Positions 59,101 to 62,557 of a stretch of 64,000 nucleotides of DNA are shown here, in pieces. Within the stretch, counting starts at the first letter, position 1. The number at the start of each line of letters is the position of its first letter. A model generated the notes under the pieces. The model ran no database searches. It had not been told where the DNA came from and was given only the letters and a program-made list of their open reading frames with translations. Both the position numbers and the translations under genes were made by a program. The DNA is from Thozetella sp. PMI_491 (Eukaryota; Ascomycota; Sordariomycetes; Chaetosphaeriales; Chaetosphaeriaceae), in assembly GCA_021432635.1 (NCBI GenBank), contig MU270025.1, positions 1,013,244-1,077,243 on the forward strand, written 5' to 3'.

Positions 59101-61874
59101 GACTCTGGATCGCCGAGATCGACGATTGCAATCGCCTGGCCCCGCTTGGCTGTGTTGGCGAGCTTCTAGTAGATGGGCCGATTGTTGCACAGGGATATCA
59201 CCAAAATCCAGAGAAGACCGCTAATGTGTTCATCGAGGACCCGGCTTGGGTCAGAGACTTTGATGGTCCTCACGAGGGACGTCGCATGTACCGGACCGGC
59301 GACCTAGCTCGTTACAGTGCTGACGGCACAATTGAATACCTCGGCCGCAAAGATTCACAGTCCAAGCTATACGGCCAGCGTGTGGAAATGGGCGAAATTG
59401 AGTACCATGTTAAAAAGATGCGTCCTCGCTGGCGCGAAGTGGCCGCCGAGGTCATTGATCTCCCCAACAAGAAGGCGCTTGCGGTCTTCTTCGACGCAGG
59501 TGACAGCACCAAGGTATCTGGCAACTACGAAGCTCCCCTTTGCCTCACCATTGCGGAGCAGGTTGAACTACGCATCCTCCGAGACGACCTCCTCGCAGTG
59601 CTGCCCTCCTACATGATTCCCTCCATCTGGCTCCCAGTCCACGAGCTTCCTAAAACTACCTCGGGGAAACTGGACCGGAAAGCCCTGGGCGCATTTCTTG
59701 GTGGAATCCCGATCAATGAGATCGAACAGTTTTTGCTTTGCAACTCAACCAAGCGCGCCCCAGAGACTGATGCTGAGAAGACTATAACTGCCCTATGGGC
59801 AAAAGTTCTAGGGACGCCTGAGTCTACTATCGGCGTTGATGACACTTTCTTCGGTCTTGGTGGAGACTCTATCAGCGCTATGCGGCTAGTCAGCATCGCC
59901 CGTGCTCGGGGGTTCACTCTAACCGTCGCCAACATCTTCCGCCATCCCCGGTTAGCGGACCTTGCTGTCGTCACTCTTAATCATAACGACTCGGGCGGTC
60001 TAGATTCGACAAGCCAATGCCCCTATACGCACAACCAGGGCAGCCTCCTCGAGAGTGTCGTTTGTGCCAAGACATCAGTAGATATAGATAACATCCAGGC
60101 TGTGCTGCCCACTACCGACTTGCAGAGTCTCGCTCTGGCTGGTGGCCTAAGCGAGGCGCGCTGGATGCTTAACTACTTCTTCTTCGAGTCGGACAACGAC
60201 GTCGACCTCGGCCGCATCAAAAAGGCGTTCCAGGAAACGGTTGATCACAACGAGATTCTAAGGACCATTTTCATCCTTCATGACGCCAAGTTCCTCCAAG
60301 CGGTGCTCAAGAAGATGGATGTCGAGCTTACCATCTACGAAACCGATGAGGACCTAGACATCTTTACCAGGAACCTATTCCAGTCGTCCAAGACCCACCC
60401 TTTGTATCTCGAGGAGCCTCTTACTCGTTTCTTTGTCATCAAGAACAGAAAGAGCGGTCGCCACCGTATCATGATGCGCATCTCTCACGCGCAGTATGAC
60501 GGCGTGTCACTACCGTACATCTGGAACAGCTACAAGAACGCTTACGAAGGTGCCGCCCAGGGCAAGATGACTGGGTTCTCTAGCTTCATGTCAGAGTATG
60601 TTTCGATGCAGACGGACGAGGGCTTTGGCTACTGGCGCAACTTCTTGGCCGGTTCTTTCATGACTGACATCGTCTACCGCACCGAGCCCAACGTTCGCAA
60701 GAGCTCTGACAGCTCTATGACCATCACACATAAGATTCCCTACGCTTCTCTTAACCAGCAGGGTCTCACGTTTGCAACAATGCTCAAATCCGCATGGGCC
60801 ATTGTCCTGTCCCGGATATCTAGTCACTCGGACGTGGTATTCGGGCACACTATCGCAGGCCGTAACCTGGGCGCCGCCGACGTAGTCGGCCCTTGCCTGA
60901 ACGTGATCCCAGTTCGGGTGCCACTGCAGTCTGGATGGACGCTCATGGACCTCATGAAATTCGTCCAGGAACAGTATCTGAACAGCATTCCTTACGAAAA
61001 CGTTGGCTCGCGAGAAATCATCAAACGCTGCACCAACTGGCCCGAATATGTTAACTACAGCTCAGTTGTGCAGCACCAGAACATCGACTCTGAGGAGGAT
61101 ATCGTCATCGACGGTCAAGTCTACCAGCCCGGCTGGGTTGGTGAAGACCTTGACCTTGTTGACATCAGCATTCTCTCGATGCCTATGGGTGATGAGGTCG
61201 AGATTAACGTCATTTTCACGCCCACGGTCGTGCCAGAAAGCCTTGCACGCGACTTACTCGCCTCACTTTGTGACTACCTAGTCCAAATGTCAACCAACCC
61301 GCATGACATCATTCCCACCTCACCAATCGGCCATGCTATCATTCCGCCGGAGTTTAGTAAGCCGAGAGACTCGCTTGACGAACTTGACGAGGGTGCACGA
61401 ACGCCAGGCAGTGCCTCCGACTCTTCGTATAATCTACCATCCCCTCCGATGCCCTTCTCTCCGTTCTCACCACCGATCAGCTCTGACAGATTCATGTCAA
61501 GCAATGCCAGCAGCATCACTGAGCTTTCGGACACACTGTCCGATGACAAGCAGCTCGTGCGAGCTGAAGGCATACTAGAGGCTGCGTGGAGAACCATCTT
61601 AACCTACGACTCACGCACCGCCCCTACGATGCCGATCTGGACGCACACCTCGTCATTTTTCCATGTCGGAGGTGACATCATCTCAGCTACCAAACTAGCG
61701 TTAGTCTTGCGAGAAGCCGGCTACGCCGTCACTCCCGAGGACATCGTCTTCAACCCCATATTCCGGGACCAAGTGAGCTGGCTAGCGGAGAAGGTAGAGA
61801 GCCCGACCACCTCGATCCAACACAAGACGAAAATGACTAACGTGTGGCAGGGAGCACATCTATTGAAGGAATAA
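41112..61874 (+). CDS. Six-module nonribosomal peptide synthetase, intronless
   Basis: One uninterrupted frame of about 6920 residues from the ATG at 41112 (A at -3); the frame is open to 40842. Domain order: C remnant, A1-T1-C1, A2-T2-C2, A3-T3-C3, A4-T4-C4, A5-T5-C5, A6-T6-C(T), then a defective T. Each A domain has the TSGSTGxPKG-type loop, YGPxE and TGD motifs. T1-T6 keep the serine of LGGDS or LGGNS. C1-C6 keep HHxxxDG or its fungal variants. No epimerase, methyltransferase, thioesterase or reductase domain is visible. By collinearity it would join six building blocks, and a terminal C domain in fungal NRPSs usually cyclises and releases the peptide. Product identity is unknown. Neighbours of matching type are an ABCC exporter, P450, oxidoreductase and regulators. 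Confidence 0.96.
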   Translation: MINAQMITGTNGMDACTFPTLTDGRVFDSEVSMPPRKAHVDLGDLSDTYILRSFAYKHRISLSTLFSATWAIVLGRYLGIDNVSFAVLTSAEEEHNGGVCRAELNHGYIVRDVLRKLDYTMSESFEAYRRSRVSVLNSASNSAVLYRAADGSPLSAASMEHVTTRNKFVAVFITEAEPKVSICLHYSTALIAENQAIYLTYSFSQALSELVRRPEAQLSQINLLSTPHLSQIWRWNEGFPHYSQALLHNLVDGQAATCPEAQAIAAHDGNLTYAKVKEYSDRLAHHLVALGVGPGAIVPFCFEKSAWVVVAQLAVSKAGGAMLAIDPKQPKLRTAEILSRVGATAMLTSRQNRWLWEDKIQNIFVLDASSIGELPLTQAPPPSSVSPSDMLYLVFTSGSTGKPKGCVIEHRNFCSAIKSQADSVEITSSTRLLQNTPYTFDVSMFEIYATLISGGCLCIPSDDEFKSGISAVIGQYRISSTFMTPSLSRLAEPTDVPTLKTLILGGEALTGAETKKWADHLRLVNGYGPTECSVAACMNMSIDSSTDPANVGRPLDCCTTWVVDANDHNQLVPVGAVGELLIQGPIVARGYFNDEEKTSEAFIRNPTFLHGNYLASYRLYKTGDLVRYNSDGTIHFVGRKDTQVKVRGQRIELSEIDHHLATDPAIRNAVVLLPKTGSCSGSLVAIIELAAYEAPSGEDQTSNDVVLLPPKFRSRARIIVDGIKERLAARVPIYMIPTFFAILHCTPVTSSGKTNRKLLTSWLENISADSFAEIAGIDSSKSVEHPSSSTERQIQEVWADVLRLPLSEVAANRSFISLGGDSITAIQANIRCRARGISVAMPHILQSTSLKEVARLAEVETIQETPTEVTLPITRKVPLQGYNLSKSGLSAKDTLESTVEDVFGTSPMQQDILLAQARNPQTYQIRQIFRGCLTNGCALDIDQLRKAWDILVECHAGLRTVIVHDAAEDGSPYQVVLTPEAARSCSWETSHLVYPQNSTATDEDVIEFLKSQERQVPRVGPQVALSVCTLPASLDGKLAPFFYCMIEINHALIDGGAYVTLLNNLAAAYDGILAKANGPCYRDVLDCIEAKPEAEVMTYWQEHLAGSQPCIVPTYGGQPSSAPEACVVNVDFQKGSELLAFCREHNFTVANVLQTAWSLVLRTLTSSDDVIFGYITSGRDIPVQDIDKLIGICSNLTVVRLQMDDKRTLRELAQSLQRQYFSSLEYQHLSLARLQSAMSMAGMPLFNTIMSLQHSIEDSILQDASIHFTHMGDSDPTDFDLAVSASIGKDKLSVRLGYCTNVISAGEVTSIANMFSTAISAVITSAESTAQEVRLFSERDSCKIWEWNREEPLALEGLVHEQIHRVACRQPYAAAIASWDGDFTFGDIDDLSTRLSHHLIAAGIKPGMKVPFCYHKSAWATITAIAIMKAGAAFIGTSPLDPIPRLRSIIDDAEAKFVAVPSQHADIFKSFVDNVIVVDPAYIAALPVPSRPLPKVTSNDLAYLSFTSGSTGKPKGIKVQHGSLLTFCFSFSAKVDFGPHTRMLQFAAYAFDAHIAETITVLIAGGCFCVPTDEQRTKELAASISRMNINCTLLTPQVSKLVRPELVPSLEMIILGGEAANIECIRPWLGVARVHIAYGPTETTVCAAVSEPLTEGSDPLNLGYACGCRLWIVEADNPNRLVPIGAVGELLVEGRLVAEGYANRPDLTREAFIENPDFIACIMSPGDPARRFYRSGDLCRYNHDGSINFLGRKDAQVKVRGLRIEPGEIEQIIVNVLANEIINHVSVDAVELPKTGRALVAFLNMVGTEAEDLFPPLPPELSGRLAKIQNVLGEYLPSYMVPFLFVPIGYVPMGVTGKVDRKMLRKSLVELPYQQLAVYSFADEPKVAPTSLVGCKLQSLWAQVLKRELTSVGIHDNFFRLGGDSISAMHLAAAMRKEGLSLPMADIFSHPILKEMESFVQFVDESLAPGDVKPFSLLSDGTNIPQLVRVAATACGVLPDDVEDIYPCTPLQEGIVAITSRLPGAYVMRNAFELTKDIDLTRFQDAWQRTVDVNAIHRTRIVLTDALESVQVVLNPRPIQWHVVDSCIDNFLVEDKDIITAYGNPLSRYAIVKDSGKVYFVWSVHHATYDGWSLPHLLQMVQRVYHSETSSPMAGLQFNKFVQFLKAHNDEVAAAFWKNQLKGEEPASFPRLPNTTYQPRANALLKRNVKFSRRLDSPNITISTVIKAAWSLLLARYLDNADDVLFGQTLSGRSVPLAGIEEMQGPSIATIPVKVHINRETYVGEFLEAIQRQATEMIPYEQYGLRNIRAVSDAASVDIKNLLIVQIATNSDNTVELLGMKPLKNTQLDFDTYALVMETTVLEDDAGVLFHLAYDNHVLPEEHAIRLASHFEHIIQQLLAVPDVTLDTVNLFSEEDARQIYQWNQDAWEFESGCIHAEIERQATLTPDRIAIDSWDGLFTYAEVDNLASRLARCLSSEFGVGPEILVPMCFDKSAWTVIVMLANLKAGGGCVMLNPDHPVARLGDIIEQTASKVVLTAPQHRHLFDAMQEHIVTIDKDFIMSLPETYLSGVEVMPDNAAVVVFTSGSSGRPKGIVLEHRSIVTVSAQHCRSLGFCPGMRALQFSHFAFDMSNAEIFCVLMHGGTICVATEHDRVNNLARVVDQMTIDWLLLTPTVARLLNPVELPSLQTLVLIGEAVDQSCVDLWSPHVKLINSYGPAECTMWTSHAVSAPGIAPANIGRGFGARLWITEKDDSNTLAPIGCIGELLIEGPIVARGYLNQPEQAAAAFIESPSWLKRLGHVGETRVYKTGDLVKYLPDGKILFLGRKDSQVKLHGQRLELGEIERNLCTLDEVETAMVILPNAGPCKGRLTAVIAFREFELPLSESASITFVRKEHNSRVAKLLSQITSKVSEKLPPYMIPTLWAVLDSIPVTPSRKISRKKVEIHISSMSQESYLDLIQCLGTDSELPTTEMECKINEAWCNILKLTPGQVGITRSFIGLGGDSITAMQVVARCRDEHGISISIKDILQSKGVASISTQAKNISETASNFERLPAKTTANLEIFADDMLSDLGVTKENVEHVYPCSPIQEGILLSQARQPGSYLVRQVFRVQSNTNDPVDVKRLRTSWQSVVHRHSILRTIFVEQSSTTDDPHFYQVVLKNFSPNIKMLKYSAGDVVAFMDREAEIHYDTCLPVHQVIFCRSPMNEVFCLMELSHALIDGTSLALVQQDLIQTYQYGLLLGPGSLYYDYVEFLQSQSRQAGLDYWTSHLANISACHFPRLNFPEVEVKKPRKLTINLGLESMIHSFCKQQEVTMANVFQAAWSMVLREYTGTDEVAFGYLASGRDIPLKNISNTVGPIINTLICSIDMGGLTPQKMLKRLSQDYLNALLYQHTSLGEIQRAVGNSGLSLFNTIMSLQHVQSMASPQPVLVFEVLDEVDPTEYDIVMQITTGGPNVELTMTYWNKNMTDSQAKNVAASFRSAIAAILATPEVCIEEVNLFTEEDHLQILEWNAAPPPPAEEACLHWLIESQALQFPTDPAICSWDAELTYAEVSDLSDRLSHHLLSLGVGPEVMVPLCFEKSAWALVTMVSVLKAGGCTVMLNPDDPQQRLHNLVTSTEAKVMLTTARFASRFLDSGIFVVPVDHDFFYSLPMASGAASRSVKPTNKAMVMFTSGSTGTPKGIVVEHRSLCTVALRHAPRLGLGHGSRALQFAAYTWDVSTAETFFTLANGGCVCIPSEQERMNDIAGAINRTGASWCMVTPTVSSLLDPAEIPTMKSVVLCGETVPASEIEKWKQVDLYLVYGPAECSVATALSDRRSHPKIASCNIGYGIGARLWVTNPADHNILCPVGAIGELLIEGPIVARGYLKNQEKNADAFVTNPAWTKHVKAIFNETTRLYKTGDLVRYNADGSLSILGRKDTQVKISGQRTELSEIESQIRAVLSRKEIPLQAVVDVVNPAIRGEGGVLAAYLYNNCSADATASTEVSVLPLHDEFESCFRLLRTALSQALPSYMIPTIFIPISKMPYTTSFKINRKVLRNLGHGLSEEELAIYSLSTANEPAVASPLTKKEHLLAQLWAKTLGFDTSTRNIDSSDSFFRLGGNSLAAMKLVSHARAIDLTITVADIFKHQELCAMAQVLGKTSLEASPAENIKPFSLVSKSDPRLLEDAAVSCDISLTKIEDIYPATPLQEGLMAISTRQPGSYVLRDIFKLPATLDVGRFRAAWEKVSEVHPILRTRIITTALSTLQVVVKEGIEWYTSSSVDAYLFADNKVAFQYGRKLARYAILGDAESGYTFVWTAHHAIYDGFTRDKLYQQVRGLYNSWEAPPVTPYNRFIHHIAQKMDTTEVHNFWSTQFSGEFVHYPSLPSNSYQPQPTERIDYSMQFSRNTDSVITTATILRAAWAIVTGRYADSNDVVFGLTLSGRNAPVDRMDEVMGPTTTTLPVRITIYRSQTIMAFLNDVQSQSVEMIPYEHTGLQYIKEASPNARKAVDFQNLLVIQPAMQDDASTDGLGMERLPSEMANFDTYALVLECSMSQDSIGLQAQYDPNVLTTSHIQHMIRLLEHVIGQLATELRGKTVADIGLLSEYDSQQLAQWNSTLPMSVDSTIPTMIQKQVSIFPESIAVEGWDGSVSYRELDELSTNLAHFLACLGISPGSKLPIAFPKSIWTVVALLGALKAGAAVTLLNPDHPLSRLLHIFEDLEPAILLTDDAHVGYFESHVPRVFAVNRSTIDALPARDGPAPAEVKASDLAFVNFTSGTTGRPKGILIDHRNIVTSLMAYIRDIPYTPETRVLQYASYTFDVSISEILCALMSGATLCVPSEEERTNDIAGSIAKYRVNLADITPTVAMLFTPEQVPTLKTLTVGGEAMTRDVMNTWAGHVDLINAYGPAECSISTSWATNLAATDNNSNIGKGKACLLWVVEPDDHNKLAPIGAIGELLVEGPTVSLGYLNCDEETAKSFICNPAWTEGNQTTTERRMYCTGDLVQYAADGSIRYVGRKDTQVKIYGQRVEVDEIEYNITAASHRYSHVAVEVANIKARGDARALVAFLAEEGGKEDQASTDDESPLLSIPAELQMEYLTLQSQLHDTMPVFMVPSLFVPMKRLPIHNSGKLDRKKLRQIVRNLSLEQLSHYSLVSGEFDTAELTTLEKTLQPIWARNLKIGEDQINASSNFFRLGGDSVAAIKLAAEMRTAGRAITVMDIYASPTLAQMAQIIETSNVVEDESIIQPFSLVPSTEVASLLIEAATQCNVLEDLVEDIYPCTPLQEGLINLSTRRETPYIKRSVYRLPESLDIARYQSSWAALSTAHPILRTRIIHTDSGSLQVVLKEEISWQYGSSLHEYLERDKKISMTYGTPLVRYSIIRPTSEDCSPYFVWTAHHAIYDGWSESLLFSQVGRHYESGCLPHGAAFNTFINYLTNGVNENDSEFFWRTEFADEIPSSYPKLPSPAYEPTPQAIQETTIQLARNEESNTTLSAVIQAAWAAVLGRWSHSDDIVYGLTLAGRNVPVAGITSIVGPTITTVPVRVRLGRAMNRSIASFLDQISTQATQMMPFEQIGLQKIRRLGKSAVAGTDFRNLLVLQPILQDVDENLGLVPVEVENDGFDTFALVVECILGESQATIGMRYDETVISSTEVGWLMGHFTTAIEHMSKASTTETLNQLKIFSQEDQLQLRQWNATYPTFPDQCVHDMIKAMAHELPDREAVHAWDARLTYQQLEEMSTQLSYYLATLGVTSNTIVPLCFDKSAWAIVAMLAVMKSGGACVSLNPEHPIRRLQEIANDVGARIIISAPHHANRFDMFSQSVVPVGIGCSFPVTFTTPSDAIVSPGDPAFIIMTSGSTGKPKGVVLDHRALSASMRAHRPLLEMHGRRILQFASYTFDISIAEIFTTLSCGGTVCVPSEHDRMNNLVKFINEFNIDWVCLTPTVANLIQPADVPSIETLILSGEAPTKALLTSWADSVKLFNAYGPSECSIWSSIGKHVPTTTSATNIGYGAGTRLWIAEIDDCNRLAPLGCVGELLVDGPIVAQGYHQNPEKTANVFIEDPAWVRDFDGPHEGRRMYRTGDLARYSADGTIEYLGRKDSQSKLYGQRVEMGEIEYHVKKMRPRWREVAAEVIDLPNKKALAVFFDAGDSTKVSGNYEAPLCLTIAEQVELRILRDDLLAVLPSYMIPSIWLPVHELPKTTSGKLDRKALGAFLGGIPINEIEQFLLCNSTKRAPETDAEKTITALWAKVLGTPESTIGVDDTFFGLGGDSISAMRLVSIARARGFTLTVANIFRHPRLADLAVVTLNHNDSGGLDSTSQCPYTHNQGSLLESVVCAKTSVDIDNIQAVLPTTDLQSLALAGGLSEARWMLNYFFFESDNDVDLGRIKKAFQETVDHNEILRTIFILHDAKFLQAVLKKMDVELTIYETDEDLDIFTRNLFQSSKTHPLYLEEPLTRFFVIKNRKSGRHRIMMRISHAQYDGVSLPYIWNSYKNAYEGAAQGKMTGFSSFMSEYVSMQTDEGFGYWRNFLAGSFMTDIVYRTEPNVRKSSDSSMTITHKIPYASLNQQGLTFATMLKSAWAIVLSRISSHSDVVFGHTIAGRNLGAADVVGPCLNVIPVRVPLQSGWTLMDLMKFVQEQYLNSIPYENVGSREIIKRCTNWPEYVNYSSVVQHQNIDSEEDIVIDGQVYQPGWVGEDLDLVDISILSMPMGDEVEINVIFTPTVVPESLARDLLASLCDYLVQMSTNPHDIIPTSPIGHAIIPPEFSKPRDSLDELDEGARTPGSASDSSYNLPSPPMPFSPFSPPISSDRFMSSNASSITELSDTLSDDKQLVRAEGILEAAWRTILTYDSRTAPTMPIWTHTSSFFHVGGDIISATKLALVLREAGYAVTPEDIVFNPIFRDQVSWLAEKVESPTTSIQHKTKMTNVWQGAHLLKE
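41200..41835 (+). other. NRPS N-terminal condensation-domain remnant
   Basis: Residues about 30-240 correspond to the C-terminal half of a condensation domain (SLSTLFSATWAIVLGRYLGIDNVSFAVL, ending ISLLST-like before the A domain). The N-terminal half with HHxxxDG is missing, so it is probably structural and the first A-T pair acts as the loading unit. Confidence 0.75.
41848..45120 (+). other. NRPS module 1 (A1-T1-C1)
   Basis: A1 carries FTSGSTGKPKG and NGYGPTE; my by-eye ten-residue pocket code is DVFFIGGVA plus the A10 lysine (SSGKTNRK). This suggests an aliphatic or aromatic residue at best. T1 has SLGGDSI near 43562. C1 has NHALIDGGA near 44256 and SGRDIP, the class shared with C3. Confidence 0.75.
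45180..48355 (+). other. NRPS module 2 (A2-T2-C2)
   Basis: A2 pocket read by eye is DAALIGAVC plus lysine in TGKVDRK, hydrophobic in character. T2 has RLGGDSI near 46870. C2 begins VEDIYPCTPLQEG and has HHATYDGWS near 47485. Confidence 0.75.
48411..51610 (+). other. NRPS module 3 (A3-T3-C3)
   Basis: A3 pocket read by eye is DMALVISMW plus lysine; its A10 motif is SRKISRK, where the usual glycine is arginine. T3 has GLGGDSI near 50109. C3 begins VEHVYPCSPIQEGILLSQ and has SHALIDGTS near 50755, the same class as C1. Confidence 0.75.
51678..54885 (+). other. NRPS module 4 (A4-T4-C4)
   Basis: A4 pocket read by eye is DVAMVCVVA plus lysine; its A10 motif is SFKINRK, with phenylalanine replacing glycine. 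T4 reads RLGGNSL near 53409 (Asn for Asp, serine kept). C4 has HHAIYDGFT near 54013. Confidence 0.75.
54925..58120 (+). other. NRPS module 5 (A5-T5-C5)
   Basis: A5 has SGTTGRPKG and a by-eye pocket of DVSDTGAIS plus lysine in SGKLDRK. It is the only one of the six with a second acidic residue (Asp at the 278-equivalent), so it may take a polar or basic substrate. T5 has RLGGDSV near 56638. C5 has HHAIYDGWS near 57250. Confidence 0.75.
58170..61330 (+). other. NRPS module 6 (A6-T6-C(T))
   Basis: A6 pocket read by eye is DIACISAIW plus lysine in SGKLDRK. T6 has GLGGDSI near 59855. The last C domain differs from the others (VLPTTDLQSLAL at its start, SHAQYDGVS near 60484), as in the terminal C domains that cyclise fungal peptides. 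Confidence 0.75.
61545..61810 (+). other. NRPS terminal carrier-like domain without its serine
   Basis: After a serine/proline-rich linker (about 61370-61540), a carrier-like fold reads FFHVGGDIISATKLALVLREAGY near 61657-61724. Where T1-T6 have GGDS or GGNS, this has GGDI, so no phosphopantetheine can be attached at the usual position. It is probably a structural or protein-protein role, or a decaying domain. Confidence 0.8.
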
Positions 61875-62557
61875 GGAGACCAAGATTAGCGAATGGCATG
61901 ATACGCCGGATTCAAATAAGATAAATTGCGGAGGGACGGCATCGAGATCTTTACCTCTCTGTCTTAGCCGGGAAGACAAGGAGGCTTAGAAGTATCAGTA
62001 TCGTTGCAGCTTGGGAGGTGAGATTAGTGCGCAGAAAAGTGTACGATAGAATTTGCCTGAAGCTCAATCGCTCGCCTCAAGACTAGTATGAAAATCACAG
62101 GGTCAGTGCCTCTGCTTGTGTGTTGGGTTCCGATAATACAAGCCTAGGACCTTTAACAATTTCTTCGCTTGATGTTGCCCAGCATTTATAACAAGTCGTG
62201 ACCGCGGTAGCAACCTGCTGCAAACCCAATGTGCAGAATTTTTGAAGCCGAGATAAGAAAAAGGCCATTGGCATTTAGTTGGTGTGGTCATACCGCATAC
62301 CACTTCTCGCCCAGCATTATTGGATGTTGGCCAATCTCTGAGCAGGAAATGTGCTGCGCCTCTCGGGCTGGGTGCTCAGCCTCCCACCTTCTAGCATCAG
62401 TCACACGTTTCAACACGGCGCTGAGCGACAGTCTTTTTCTCAGCCTTCAACCTTCACCAGAGTCTCATAGATTTGCTCCAAAACCAGAATGCAAAGCACC
62501 TGTTAATCCTCGTGCACGAGTTCTTCATATTAACGGAAGAAATATCTGCGCGAAACG
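61875..62557. other. Intergenic region, NRPS 3' end and NLR promoter
   Basis: About 680 bases. Short open frames only. An A/T-rich stretch with AATAAGATAAAT near 61913-61926 may belong to the NRPS polyadenylation region. Confidence 0.5.

Noticed and set aside
41112-61874. Internal repeats of the NRPS as a tandem repeat or assembly duplication
   Set aside because: The modules are clearly diverged in sequence and pocket residues, as expected for ancient module duplication.
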